DNA from: Desulfocarbo indianensis
GTDB lineage: Bacteria > Desulfobacterota > Desulfarculia > Desulfarculales > Desulfarculaceae
Direction: 5' to 3'
NCBI GenBank assembly: GCA_001184205.1
Contig: LBMP01000005.1
Span: forward strand, 186,001 to 250,000
DNA length: 64,000 nucleotides
In this document: piece by piece, positions 51,802 through 60,856 of the stretch
How positions within the stretch are numbered: position 1 is the stretch's first letter
How the letters are laid out: each line of letters starts with the position of its first letter
Translations under genes and position numbers: made by a program
Notes under the pieces: generated by a model
Seen by the model: only the letters and a program-made list of their open reading frames with translations
Databases searched by the model: none
Told to the model about the DNA's origin: nothing

Positions 51802-54800
51802 CTATTTGGCGGCGGGCCGGTAATGGGAAACCTGGTGCATAAACGCCTCCAGGCGGGTATGGGTGCCGCTCTGCTCCTGCCCGTCCATGGCCAAATGCAG
51901 ATAGGGCAGGTTGCCGTGATCCTCGCGGAAGCGCTTCATCAGGGCGTTCACGATGTTGCCCGGCATGCAGGTGAAGGGGATCACGTTGACCACTCCCGCC
52001 GCGCCCCGCAGCATCATGTCCCGCGACTTGCCCACGCTTAAAATGGCCTCGCCCTCGTAGTTGGGGTCCAGATAGGGCTGGGCCATGCTCAGGATGCGCG
52101 CGGTCTTGGGCTCCTCCAGGGTCTTCAGAAAACCTTCCCAGGGCTTGCCCAGGTGGTGCTCGTCCTTGTGCTGGAAATAGTCTTCTATGACGAGGCTCTT
52201 GAGGGCTCCCAGGTTGCGCAGCAGCTTGGCCCGCTGCCAGGAGGTGTAGTTGGTGTAGAGCACCCACTCGCAGAAGCCCGCCATCCAGGCCTCGCCGCCC
52301 AATTCCTCGATGGAACGCACCACGTTCTCGTTGGCGAAGCGGTTGAGCCTGGTGTAGATCTCGCCCACGATGCCCACCACCGGCCGCCGGTGGCCGTTGT
52401 TCTTGGGCACCGCGGCGAACTCGCGCCGGGCCTCGCCCATCATCGCGCCCAGGTCGGCGCGCCCCTCGATGGCCCGGTTCAACAGGGCCAGATGCTTTTG
52501 ATAGACCCGGTCGGTGTCGCCCTTATGGGCCTCGTAGGGCCTGGTTTCGTGCAGCGCCTTGAGCAGCAAATCCACCGCCACGCAGCCCTGCCAGCCCTGG
52601 CGCGCGAAATCGCCGTTGCCCACCATGCCCAGTTCCTCGTAAAACACCTCGGACTGGTCCGGCGCGTAGATGGGCACCTCCTGGTAGCCCAGCTCGTCCA
52701 TGACCAGCCGGTGGAAGCGGTGGTATTGGCCGAAGCGGCAGGGCCCCGTGCCCGAAGGCATGAAAAAGGCGGCCTTGGCCGGGTCCGCGCCGTCGTCCAT
52801 GAGCTTTTTCAGCATGTCGCCGGTGGTCAGGGCGCAGGGGTAGCACTCCTTGCCCGAGGTGTGGCGCCGGCCCAGTTCCAGGGTGCGGGCGTCGCTTTCG
52901 GGCATCACCTCCGCCTCCACCCCGCAGGCGCGGAAGGCGGCGGCCACGGGATAGGCGTGGTCGGTCATGTTGGGCAGGTAGATCACCCTCCCCTTGGCCT
53001 GTATATTGCGGCGGCGCACCGGCCGCGCGGCCGGCTCCTTGGGCGGAGCGTTCTTCAGGGAATCCAGGAAGGCCTCCAGCCGGGTGATGGCCCCCACGTC
53101 GGCGGAGTGCTCGTCGATCTCGATCTCCAGATAGGGCTTGCCCGCCATGATGTCCTGGAAGAAATGGCCGATGAAGCTATCCGGCCCGCAGCCGAAATTG
53201 GTGATGTACACGGCGTAGAGCCGCGGGTCGCGGCGCACCAGGCGGGCGGCGGCCAGGATTTTCTGGCCGTAGCGCCAATACATCTCGGCCAGGTCGTCCT
53301 GGTCCATCTCCGCGTCCAGGTCCAGGAAATCCATGGGAATGGACCAGACGCCCAGGTTCTGCATCTTCTGGGGCAGGCCCAGGTTGATGCCGGGGTCCGC
53401 GCCGTTGTAGGGCCGGCTGACGACCACCATGGCCAGGTCCTCGGGGCCCATGGCCTCCAGCACCTGGCGGCCCCTGGCCTTCAGGCGGTCGTAGAAATCC
53501 TGCTGGGCGGCCTGGGCGGCTTCCATGGCCGCGTTGACCTGCCAGGCATTGGCCCCCATTTTCCTGGCCAACTCCCGCAGGTCCCGGCGCAGCACCCTCT
53601 CGCCCCAGCCGAAGCGCAGCGGCGCGCTGATCAGCTCCGCGCCCGCCCCGGCGAAATCCAGGGCGGCCGGCGCGGTGTAGGCCAGGGTCTGCACATAGGG
53701 GCAAACCTGGCCGTAGCCCAGCTCGTGATTGGGCGCGGCCAGGTTAACCACATGGGGCATGAGTATGCGCTTGACGCCCTGGCCCAGAAGCTCCTTTATG
53801 TGGCCGTGGGCCACCTTCAGGGGGAAGCAGGGCTCGTTGACCACCGCCTCCACCCCCTGGTGGATGATCTTCTTGTTGGTAACCCCGCTCACCGCCACCT
53901 CGAAGCCCAGGCGCTGGCAAAACACGCTGAAGAAAGGCAGCATCTCCCGGAAGAACATGGTGCGGGGGATGCCGATCACGCCGCGCTTTTTATTTTCGGA
54001 CACCGGCGCGATATAGGCGGCGAGCATCTCCTCCCGCTCGGCGAAAAGATCGGGCAGGTCGCGCTTGGGCTTGTCGTCGGTCTGGGCCACGTCGTATTTT
54101 TCGCAGCGGGAGCCGTAGAACAGGGGCCGCTTTTCGCCCTCCACCTTTACCTTGCGGATGGTGCAGGTGTTGGGGCAGCCCTGGCATTCAAAGGTGGAGA
54201 TGCTGTAAGCGGTCTCCGAGACCTTAAAGCCCTTGAACTTGGATTTTTGCCAGGTGCGCTCGCGCATGGCCAAAAGCGCCGCGCCGATGGCCCCGGTCAC
54301 GTCGTGATGGGGCGGCACGGTGATGGGCCGGCCCACCACCGCCTCGAAGGCGGCCACGATGCCCCGGTTGGCCGCGGTGGCGCCCTGGTAGAAAATCTTC
54401 CGGCCCACCGGCCGGTTCTCCACCACCTTGTTCAGGTAGTTGTAAACGATGGAGTAGCTGAGGCCGGCCACCAGGTCGTCTATCTCCGCGCCGGCGGCCT
54501 GGTGGGAAACCAGATCCGATTCCATGAACACGGTGCAGCGCTCGCCCAGGCGCACCGGGGCCGGGGACCTCAGGGCCCGCTCGCCGAACTCGCCCTTGAT
54601 CTGGATGCCCAGCTTTTCCGCCTGCTCCTCCAGGAAAGAGCCGGTGCCCGCCGCGCAGACCTTGTTCATCATGAAGTCCACGATGGCGCCGTCTTTGAGG
54701 GAGATGTACTTGGAATCCTGGCCGCCGATCTCGAAGATGGTGTCCACCTCCGGGTCGATGGCCGCCGCCGCCGTGGCCTGGGCGGTTATCTCGTTGCGCA

Positions 54801-56016
54801 CGATGTCCGCGCCGATGAAATCGGCGGTGAGATAGCGGCCCGAGCCAGTGGTGCCCGCGCCCAGGATGGTTACGCGGTCGCCCAGTTCCTGGCCGGTCAG
54901 GCGCAGGCCCTCCTTCACCGCCTCCAGGGGCCGCCCCGCGGTCATGAGATATTGCTTGGCGAGAAGCTTGCCGTTCTCGTCGATGACCACCACGTTGGTG
55001 GAGATGCTGCCCACGTCGATGCCCAGGTAGCCGGTCAGGGGGCCCTCGGGCACCTGGATCTCTTGCAGGTCCTTGGCGTGATGGGCCCCCCATTGCAGCC
55101 TGGCCAGGCGCTTGGCCTCCTTGCCGGATTCGGCGGCGCGTTGGCGCAGGGCTTCCAAGCCGGCGATTGCCTGGGACCAGCCCTGATCGCGGGCGGTGAG
55201 CGCCGCGCCCAGGGCCCCCATGCAGCCGAAATGCTCCGGCACGATGAACTGGGCATCCTCCAGGTTCATGACTTCCTTGAGCGCCCGGTGCACGCCCTGG
55301 TTGGCCGCCACCCCGCCGGTGAAGCAGACCGGCGGCACCACGGTCTTGCCCTTGGCGATGTTGCTTTTCAGGTTGCGGGCCATGGCGAAGCACAGGCCGG
55401 CCACTATGTCGTAATCCGGGGTGGCGTCCTGTTGCAGGTGGATCATGTCGGTCTTGGCGAAAACCGAGCAGCGCCCGGCCAGGCGGGGCGGGTTTTCGCT
55501 TTGCATGGCTATGGCGCTGAACTCTTCTATGCTGAGCTGCAGGCGGTGGGACTGCTGGTCCAAAAAGGAGCCGGTGCCCGCCGCGCACATGGTGTTCATG
55601 GCGAAGTCGTCGATCTTGAGGCCCTCTTTGCCGTCGGGCGAGACCAGGATCAGCTTGGCGTCCTCGCCGCCCATGTCGATGATGGTGCGCGTCTCGGGGT
55701 GCAGGTGGCCCACGCCGCGGGTCTGGGCGATGATCTCGTTCACCACCAGACCGCCCAAGAGGCCGGCCAGGGCCGGGGCCACGGTGCCGGTCACCGCGCA
55801 GCCGGCAAAGGTGTCCCTGGGGAAGCGGCTGAAAATGTTTTCCAGCACCTGGGCGGTGACCGCCAGGGGCCGGCCCTTGGTGCGGGTGTAGTCGGCCCAG
55901 AGTATCTCGCCCCGGGGCCCCAGCACCACGCTGTCCACGCTCACCGAGCCCACGTCCAGGCCCAGATACAACTCGCCCTTGATGTCCAAAGCCTCGCTAT
56001 CCGCCATGTTGGCCAT
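51802..56016 (-). CDS. Giant 2-hydroxyacyl-CoA dehydratase activator-like protein (BcrA/D ATPase x2, DUF2229, HgdB-like)
   Basis: 1404 aa. Two ASKHA ATPase domains of the BadF/BcrA/HgdC family: residues about 15-290 (YLGLDVGSVSVDSVVL; CAAGTGSFLDQQ) and 328-590 (GYLGIDVGSISTNVVVI; IFEIGGQDSKYISL; CAAGTGSFLEEQ). Each has the Cys of the bridging [4Fe-4S] cluster. A short Cys-rich linker follows (CQGCPNTCTI; C at 620-640), then a DUF2229 region (RGVIGIPRTMFFREMLPFF, NEPCFPLKVAHGHIKEL) and a C-terminal HgdB-like domain (CYPCALTTGDMLKKLMDDG, FMPSGTGPCRFGQYHR). The class couples ATP hydrolysis to low-potential electron transfer. AGGA lies 7 bases before ATG 56016. No dehydratase subunits are adjacent, so its target is unknown. 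Confidence 0.88.
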   Translation of the reverse strand: MANMADSEALDIKGELYLGLDVGSVSVDSVVLGPRGEILWADYTRTKGRPLAVTAQVLENIFSRFPRDTFAGCAVTGTVAPALAGLLGGLVVNEIIAQTRGVGHLHPETRTIIDMGGEDAKLILVSPDGKEGLKIDDFAMNTMCAAGTGSFLDQQSHRLQLSIEEFSAIAMQSENPPRLAGRCSVFAKTDMIHLQQDATPDYDIVAGLCFAMARNLKSNIAKGKTVVPPVCFTGGVAANQGVHRALKEVMNLEDAQFIVPEHFGCMGALGAALTARDQGWSQAIAGLEALRQRAAESGKEAKRLARLQWGAHHAKDLQEIQVPEGPLTGYLGIDVGSISTNVVVIDENGKLLAKQYLMTAGRPLEAVKEGLRLTGQELGDRVTILGAGTTGSGRYLTADFIGADIVRNEITAQATAAAAIDPEVDTIFEIGGQDSKYISLKDGAIVDFMMNKVCAAGTGSFLEEQAEKLGIQIKGEFGERALRSPAPVRLGERCTVFMESDLVSHQAAGAEIDDLVAGLSYSIVYNYLNKVVENRPVGRKIFYQGATAANRGIVAAFEAVVGRPITVPPHHDVTGAIGAALLAMRERTWQKSKFKGFKVSETAYSISTFECQGCPNTCTIRKVKVEGEKRPLFYGSRCEKYDVAQTDDKPKRDLPDLFAEREEMLAAYIAPVSENKKRGVIGIPRTMFFREMLPFFSVFCQRLGFEVAVSGVTNKKIIHQGVEAVVNEPCFPLKVAHGHIKELLGQGVKRILMPHVVNLAAPNHELGYGQVCPYVQTLAYTAPAALDFAGAGAELISAPLRFGWGERVLRRDLRELARKMGANAWQVNAAMEAAQAAQQDFYDRLKARGRQVLEAMGPEDLAMVVVSRPYNGADPGINLGLPQKMQNLGVWSIPMDFLDLDAEMDQDDLAEMYWRYGQKILAAARLVRRDPRLYAVYITNFGCGPDSFIGHFFQDIMAGKPYLEIEIDEHSADVGAITRLEAFLDSLKNAPPKEPAARPVRRRNIQAKGRVIYLPNMTDHAYPVAAAFRACGVEAEVMPESDARTLELGRRHTSGKECYPCALTTGDMLKKLMDDGADPAKAAFFMPSGTGPCRFGQYHRFHRLVMDELGYQEVPIYAPDQSEVFYEELGMVGNGDFARQGWQGCVAVDLLLKALHETRPYEAHKGDTDRVYQKHLALLNRAIEGRADLGAMMGEARREFAAVPKNNGHRRPVVGIVGEIYTRLNRFANENVVRSIEELGGEAWMAGFCEWVLYTNYTSWQRAKLLRNLGALKSLVIEDYFQHKDEHHLGKPWEGFLKTLEEPKTARILSMAQPYLDPNYEGEAILSVGKSRDMMLRGAAGVVNVIPFTCMPGNIVNALMKRFREDHGNLPYLHLAMDGQEQSGTHTRLEAFMHQVSHYRPAAK

Positions 56017-56082
56017 GTTTCGTTCCTGTTTCTATAAGGAAAAATCAGACCAAGGCCCGGCAGGGAGCCTTATCTTATTTTT

Positions 56083-57024
56083 TTATATCCCTCGAAAAAA
56101 AATCTCTTCGCCGAAACGCTCCTCGCGCACCTTGCCCCGCTCCACCAGCCCCTCCAGCAGCCGCCGGGCCTCTTCATCCTCCAGGTCGAAGGCGGCCGCC
56201 ACGTCCCGCAGGGTGAGGGGCCGGCGGCGGGTCATTTCCACCACCTCGCGGTCCTGGCTGCCCTTATCGCCGCCCACCTTGCCCTGGGGCGGCGCGATGA
56301 CCTCGGCCGGACAGGCGAACAGCTCGGCGATCGCGGCCAGGCGCTCATGGCTCAGGGCCCTGGTCCCCGCCAAGGCCGGGGGCCGCACCACGGTGTTGAG
56401 CTGCACCTTGTCCGGCCGGATGCGCCCGGCCGCCTCCACGATGCCTTTCACCTCGTCGGCTGAATCATTGAGGCCTTCCACCAGAAGCACCTCCAGCCAA
56501 AGCTGGCCCGGGTACTCCCGGCGCAAGGCTTCCAGTCCCTTGATTATTTCCTCTATGGCCAGGCCGGGGGCCGGGCGGTTGACCGCCTGGAAGGCCGCCT
56601 GGCTCGCCGCGTCCAGGCTGGGCACCACCACGTCGGCCGCGGCCAGCTCCTGGCGCACGCCGGGGTCGGTGCAAAGGGTGCCGTTGGTCAGCACCGACAC
56701 CTGGGAAGGGCTGAGTTTCTTTATTTCTCTTAGCACCAGGCCCAAATCCTGGTGCAAGGTGGGTTCGCCCGAACCGGCCAGGGTGATGAAGTCGGGGGGG
56801 TAGTCCAGCTCCGCCAGACGCCTTTCCAGCGCCGCCAGCACTTCCCTGGCGTCGCGGTAGCGGCCCCTTTGCAGGGTGCGGCGGGTGGTGGGGCCCAGCT
56901 CGCAATAGACGCAGTCCAAGGTGCAAATCTTGGGCCGCAGCAAGTCCACCCCCAGGCTCAAGCCCAGCCGGCGGCTGGGCACCGGGCCGAACACGGCCTG
57001 ATCGTTTTTCGGTACGCCGCTCAA
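56083..57024 (-). CDS. Radical SAM protein (COG0731-like) with C-terminal winged helix
   Basis: 313 aa from the TTG at 57024 with GGGAG 8 bases upstream; another TTG at 57039 is open. The N-terminal region AVFGPVPSRRLGLSLGVDLL leads into the CxxxCxxC motif CTLDCVYCELG, followed by FITLAGSGEPTLHQDLG, VSVLTNGTL and LEVLLVEGLNDS. The C-terminal 60 residues form a winged-helix-like segment. Members with this FGPVPSRRLG start are annotated as radical SAM or wyosine-type proteins; the substrate is unknown. It is 66 bases downstream in map terms from the activator gene start, and both are on the minus strand. Confidence 0.82.
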   Translation of the reverse strand: MSGVPKNDQAVFGPVPSRRLGLSLGVDLLRPKICTLDCVYCELGPTTRRTLQRGRYRDAREVLAALERRLAELDYPPDFITLAGSGEPTLHQDLGLVLREIKKLSPSQVSVLTNGTLCTDPGVRQELAAADVVVPSLDAASQAAFQAVNRPAPGLAIEEIIKGLEALRREYPGQLWLEVLLVEGLNDSADEVKGIVEAAGRIRPDKVQLNTVVRPPALAGTRALSHERLAAIAELFACPAEVIAPPQGKVGGDKGSQDREVVEMTRRRPLTLRDVAAAFDLEDEEARRLLEGLVERGKVREERFGEEIFFRGI

Positions 57025-57161
57025 GAAGTCCGCTCCCAAGGTGGGGCCCGCTGGCGGCCGCCCCTTTTAAGTTAAGAATGGTGCAATCCATAAAGCGGTG
57101 TCAAGGGGCACCTGATGGCATTTAGTTTACACTATCAAGGGCCTAGGGTACACTTCCCCCC

Positions 57162-58166
57162 ATGCGTATTGGGAGATTAACATTGCAGGGGCCCTTTGTC
57201 TCCGCGCCCATGGCCGGGGTGAGCAGCCCGGCCTTCCGGCTCATGGCCCGGCGCGCCGGGGCCTCCCTGGTCTACACCGAAATGGTGAGCGCCGTGGGTT
57301 TGGTGCGCGGGCACAAGCTGACCCTGGACCTGTGCCAGGTGGAGCCTCGGGAGCGGCCTCTGGCCTTGCAGCTTTTCGGAGCCGACCCGGAGATCATGGC
57401 GCAGGCCGCGCGCCTGGTGGCGCAGATGCCGGTGGATGTGGTGGACGTGAACCTGGGCTGCCCGGCCAAGAAAATCCGCCGCCAGGGCGCGGGCTCGGCG
57501 CTTTTGGACCAGCCCGCCCTGGCCGCCGAAATCGTGGAGGCGGTGGCGCGGGCCTCCCAGGCCCCGGTGACGGTCAAGCTGCGTTTGGGATTTAAATCCG
57601 ATCAGTTAGAAGAGATACTCCCCGGCATCCTCAAGGCCGGGGCCGCAGCGGTCTGCCTGCACGCCCGCACCGCCAAGCAGGGCTTTGCCGGCGCGGCCGA
57701 TTGGGGGGCCATCGCCCGCCTCAAATCCTGGTGCCCGGTGCCGGTGATCGGCAACGGCGACGTGCGCGGCGGGGCCCAGGCGGTGGAGATGCTCCGGCAA
57801 ACCGGCTGCGACGGGGTGATGATCGGCCGGGCCGCCCTGGGCAACCCCTGGATTTTCGAGCGCGCCCAGGCCCGGCTGCAAGGCCGGGAGCCCCGCCGGG
57901 TGCCGGCCGGGGAACGCCGGGCCGCGCTTTGGGAGCACATGGAGCTGGCCCGGCTGCACGGCGGGCCCAACCAGGCCATGCATTTCGCCCGCCAGTTCAT
58001 GATGTGGTATTCCAAGGGCCAGCCGGAAAGCGCGGCCTACCGCCGCCAGGCCGGCCGGGCCCAGGAGCTGGCCAGCCTTATCAGCCTCACGGGTCAGTAC
58101 TTCGACCGGCTGGAAGAGTTGGAACCGGCCGAGCAGGCGCCCGCGGCCTGGGAGGCGGCCTCATGA
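57162..58166 (+). CDS. dusB: tRNA-dihydrouridine synthase (DusB type)
   Basis: 334 aa FMN enzyme reducing uridine in tRNA. N-terminus LQGPFVSAPMAGVSSPAFRLM, catalytic Cys in VDVNLGCPAKKIRRQGAGSALL, LRLGFKSDQ, ARTAKQGFAGAADW and GVMIGRAALGNPWIF. C-terminal helical tRNA-binding region is Arg-rich. The ATG is 15 bases before a GGGGCCC stretch with weak Shine-Dalgarno. It overlaps the IspH fusion by 4 bases (ATGA), so the two are coupled. Confidence 0.93.
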   Translation: MRIGRLTLQGPFVSAPMAGVSSPAFRLMARRAGASLVYTEMVSAVGLVRGHKLTLDLCQVEPRERPLALQLFGADPEIMAQAARLVAQMPVDVVDVNLGCPAKKIRRQGAGSALLDQPALAAEIVEAVARASQAPVTVKLRLGFKSDQLEEILPGILKAGAAAVCLHARTAKQGFAGAADWGAIARLKSWCPVPVIGNGDVRGGAQAVEMLRQTGCDGVMIGRAALGNPWIFERAQARLQGREPRRVPAGERRAALWEHMELARLHGGPNQAMHFARQFMMWYSKGQPESAAYRRQAGRAQELASLISLTGQYFDRLEELEPAEQAPAAWEAAS

Positions 58167-59908
58167 AGGTGCGCCTGGCCCGCACCGCCGGCTTCTGCAT
58201 GGGCGTGCGCCGGGCCATGGAATTGGCCCTGGGCGCGGCCCACGAGGCCGAGCGGCCCATCTTCACCTACGGGCCCCTGATCCACAACCCCCAGGTGCTG
58301 AGCCTCCTGGAGGGCAAGGGCATCAAGGCCCTCAAGGAGCTGCCCGAGCCGGGCTCGCTCAAGGGCGGCACGGTCATCATCCGGGCCCACGGCGTGCCCC
58401 CCCAGGACAAAGCCAGATTGCGCGAGGCCGGCTTCGCCAAGGTGGTGGACGGCACCTGCCCGCGGGTGGTGCGGGTGCAGGCCATCATCCGCCGGGCGGC
58501 CCGCGAAGGCCGCCAGGTGGTGATCGTGGGCGACGCGGCCCATCCCGAGGTGGTGGGGCTTCTGGGGCACGCCGGGGGGCAAGGCCACGTGGTTTCCCGG
58601 CCCGAGCAGGTGGCCGAGCTGCCCGAGTTGCAGCAGGTGGTGGCGGTGGCCCAAACCACCCAGAGCGAAAAACTTTTCAGCCAGGTGGTGCGGGCCCTGG
58701 AGGAACGCTTCGGCCGGGTGGAGGTGCACGACACCATTTGCGAGGCCACCCACCGCCGCCAGGACGAGGTCAAGCGCCTGGCCCGCGACAACGACGGGGT
58801 GGTGGTGGTGGGCGGCAAGGCCAGCGGCAACACCAAGCGCCTGGCCGAGGTGGCCGCCGAGATCGGCAAGCCCGTGTTTCTGGTGGAGAGCGAGGAGGAC
58901 CTGGACCGGAGCCGGCTGGCCAAGCTGGGCTCGGTGGCGGTGACCGCCGGGGCCAGCACCCCCAACTGGGTGATCAAAAGGATGCTCAGGGAGCTGTCCT
59001 TCATCCGCTCCCTGCGGGAAGGAGGCTTTCGCTTCTGGCTCAGGCGCAGCTTCCGCTTCCTGGCCCTCAGCCAGTTGGTGGTGGCCCTGGGCGCGGCGGG
59101 CATGGCCCTGGCCAGCCAGCTCTTGCAGGGCCTGCGGCCGGATGGGGACCTGGTGGGCGTGGCCTTTTGCTACATCTACGCCATGCACATCCTCAACCAG
59201 TTTCTGGATAAGGAAGCCGGCCAGTACAACGACCCGGACCGGGCGCATTTTTTGAGCAAGCACCGGGTGTTTCTCATCGGCACCGGCGTGGCCGCCGCCT
59301 CGGCGGCGGTGGTGCTGTGCGCGCTGTTGGGCGCCGTTCCCTTCGCCCTGGTGGCCACCATGAGCGTCCTGGGGCTGTTGTATTCCGTGCCCGTGGTGCC
59401 GCGCCGCCTGGAAAAGAAGATCGGCATCCAGAGGCTGAAGGACATTCCCGGCTCCAAGACCCTTTCCGCCGGCCTGGCCTGGGCCTTTATCGTGGTGGTG
59501 CTGCCGGCGGTGGCCATGGGCCTGCAATCCCTTTCCGGCACGGTGTTGGCCTTTGTCTTCACCCTGGCGCTGGTGTTCGTGCGCTGCGCCTTGTTCGACG
59601 TGCTGGACGTGCAGGGCGATCTCATCGTGGGCAAGGAAACCATCCCCATCATGCTGGGCGAGGCCCAGACCCGCCGCCTTTTGTGGTGGCTCACCTGGGG
59701 GCTTTGCGGGCTCCTGGCGCTTTGCGCCTGGGCGGGGGCGGCGCCCAGCCTGGCCTGGTGGCTGATCCTGCCGGTTGCGGGCATAGCCGCCATGCAGCTC
59801 TTGTGGGCCCGCTCCTGGATAATGCCGGGCTCCGTCAGCGAGGGCCTGGTGGATTTGAATTTCTGGCTGGCCGGGCTGGTGGCCCTGCTCTGGCTGGCAA
59901 TGCAATAA
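58163..59908 (+). CDS. ispH: IspH-UbiA fusion: HMB-PP reductase joined to a prenyltransferase-like membrane domain
   Basis: 581 aa. Residues 1-280 are a complete 4-hydroxy-3-methylbut-2-enyl diphosphate reductase: Cys12 (GFCMGVRRA), Cys99 (DGTCPRVVRV), Cys193 (DTICEATHRRQ) for the [4Fe-4S] cluster, His41 (HNPQV), His76 (AHGVP), HPEV (127-130) and SGNT (221-224). Residues 300-581 form a UbiA-type membrane domain with about eight helices and both polar motifs: NxxxD...NDPD (345-359) and DVLDVQGDLIVGKETIPIML (478-497 region), equivalent to DxxDxxGD. The frame is continuous with no stop or frameshift. A longer open frame to 57701 is a shadow of dusB. The join would place IPP/DMAPP production next to a prenyl acceptor; acceptor unknown. 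Confidence 0.9.
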   Translation: MKVRLARTAGFCMGVRRAMELALGAAHEAERPIFTYGPLIHNPQVLSLLEGKGIKALKELPEPGSLKGGTVIIRAHGVPPQDKARLREAGFAKVVDGTCPRVVRVQAIIRRAAREGRQVVIVGDAAHPEVVGLLGHAGGQGHVVSRPEQVAELPELQQVVAVAQTTQSEKLFSQVVRALEERFGRVEVHDTICEATHRRQDEVKRLARDNDGVVVVGGKASGNTKRLAEVAAEIGKPVFLVESEEDLDRSRLAKLGSVAVTAGASTPNWVIKRMLRELSFIRSLREGGFRFWLRRSFRFLALSQLVVALGAAGMALASQLLQGLRPDGDLVGVAFCYIYAMHILNQFLDKEAGQYNDPDRAHFLSKHRVFLIGTGVAAASAAVVLCALLGAVPFALVATMSVLGLLYSVPVVPRRLEKKIGIQRLKDIPGSKTLSAGLAWAFIVVVLPAVAMGLQSLSGTVLAFVFTLALVFVRCALFDVLDVQGDLIVGKETIPIMLGEAQTRRLLWWLTWGLCGLLALCAWAGAAPSLAWWLILPVAGIAAMQLLWARSWIMPGSVSEGLVDLNFWLAGLVALLWLAMQ

Positions 59909-59923
59909 AAAGGAGTGATGGCA

Positions 59924-60526
59924 ATGGACGTAAGCCAAGCGGCGAGGCAAAGGCGGTCGGTGAGGAGCTTCGGCCCCCAGGAGGTCCCGGCCGGGCTGCT
60001 GGAGGAATTCATCGACGCGGCGCGGGGCGGCCCCTCGGCGGCCAACCGCCAGCCCCTGGAATACGTGGCGGTGACCGACCCCGGGGTGCGGGCGGAGATA
60101 TACCCGTGCCTAAAATGGGCTGCCTATATCGCGCCCCACGGCGACCCCCAACCCGGCCACGAGCCCACGGCCTATATCGTGGTGCTGCGGCGGGCGGATT
60201 ACGAGCTGGGCGGCATGGCCCTCTATGACGTGGGCGCGGCCTTGCAGACCATCATGCTCCTGGCGGTGGCCAAGGGCCTGGGCTCCTGCTGGATCAAGTC
60301 GGTCAATTACCCCAAGGTGGCGGGAATTCTGCAAGTCCCCAAGAGCCTGGAGGTGGACAGCGTGCTGGCCCTGGGCTATCCCGGCGAATTCCCCAGCCAG
60401 GTGGACCTGAAGCCGGAAGACGCGGGTCTGGAAGTCATCAAATACTGGCGCGACGAGGAAGGCCGGCATTTCGTGCCCAAGCGGGCCCTGGCCGCGGTGC
60501 TGCACAAGGATCGCTACGGCGGCTAG
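59924..60526 (+). CDS. Nitroreductase-family FMN protein
   Basis: 200 aa from ATG 59924 (AGGAG 8 bases upstream). N-terminus RQRRSVRSFGPQEVPAGLLEEFIDAARGGPSAANRQPLEYV is the standard FMN-binding start; YDVGAALQTIMLLAVAKGLGSCWI and ALGYPGEFP complete the fold. Predicted NAD(P)H-dependent reductase, dimeric, cytoplasmic. It follows the IspH-UbiA gene by 15 bases and may be cotranscribed. Substrate unknown. Confidence 0.88.
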   Translation: MDVSQAARQRRSVRSFGPQEVPAGLLEEFIDAARGGPSAANRQPLEYVAVTDPGVRAEIYPCLKWAAYIAPHGDPQPGHEPTAYIVVLRRADYELGGMALYDVGAALQTIMLLAVAKGLGSCWIKSVNYPKVAGILQVPKSLEVDSVLALGYPGEFPSQVDLKPEDAGLEVIKYWRDEEGRHFVPKRALAAVLHKDRYGG

Positions 60527-60559
60527 CCCGCAGTCCGGCCGCGCCAGGGCTCGGCACAC

Positions 60560-60640
60560 TGCGTTGCTGGCCGCGCTCGGGCCTCGACGTAGCTTAAGCT
60601 ACGCCTGCGGCCCTCGCTTGCCAGACGCCTTGTTTGCCGG
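60560..60640. repeat. Imperfect palindromic element
   Basis: Arms GCGTTGCTGGCCGCGCTCGG (near 60561) and CCCTCGCTTGCCAGACGC (near 60612-60629) fold around the perfect core GTAGCTTAAGCTAC. Architecture resembles the element at 25735-25853 (GCGT...ACGC stem, then CTAC core), but the sequence is not identical. Non-coding; probably a dispersed intergenic repeat. Confidence 0.6.
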
Positions 60641-60756
60641 TCCGGGTGAAAGAATGCGATCTTCGCATGCGAGGCTTGTTCTTTAATCAGCTCATCATGA
60701 TCGACCAATCCGCTAACGACCGCCCAACCCTCATGAAATATGCGGGCCGCGGCGGG

Positions 60757-60848
60757 ATCGGGCCAAGCGCGGGGCGTGTCCCAAGAAACGTCGTAATCGG
60801 GCGAAGCGGGGGCTGCAAAAAGCGCCGGCATCGGGCCAAGCGAGGGGC
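60757..60848. repeat. Three degenerate direct repeats, ATCGGGCCAAGCGCGGGGCG
   Basis: Copies at 60757-60776, about 60796-60813 (ATCGGGCGAAGCGGGGGC) and 60830-60848 (ATCGGGCCAAGCGAGGGGC), spaced 39 and 34 bases. Too degenerate and too few for CRISPR. They sit between the convergent nitroreductase and large-protein genes. Confidence 0.5.
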
Positions 60849-60856
60849 GGGCCGCC

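Larger units (their letters stand above)
60527..60856. other. 330-base intergenic region with repeats
   Basis: No supported gene; frames on both strands (for example 60523-60894 minus) are low-complexity shadows. It holds the imperfect palindrome at about 60560-60640 and three degenerate copies of a 20-mer at 60757-60848. Confidence 0.6.

Noticed and set aside
52153-56037. 1294-aa plus-strand frame antisense to the activator gene
   Set aside because: Same shadow pattern; the opposite strand has clear ASKHA domains.
57701-58162. N-terminal extension of the IspH fusion
   Set aside because: Shadow of dusB in another frame; IspH starts at ATG 58163.
60757-60848. CRISPR array
   Set aside because: Only three degenerate repeats, short spacers (about 15-20 bases), no cas genes.
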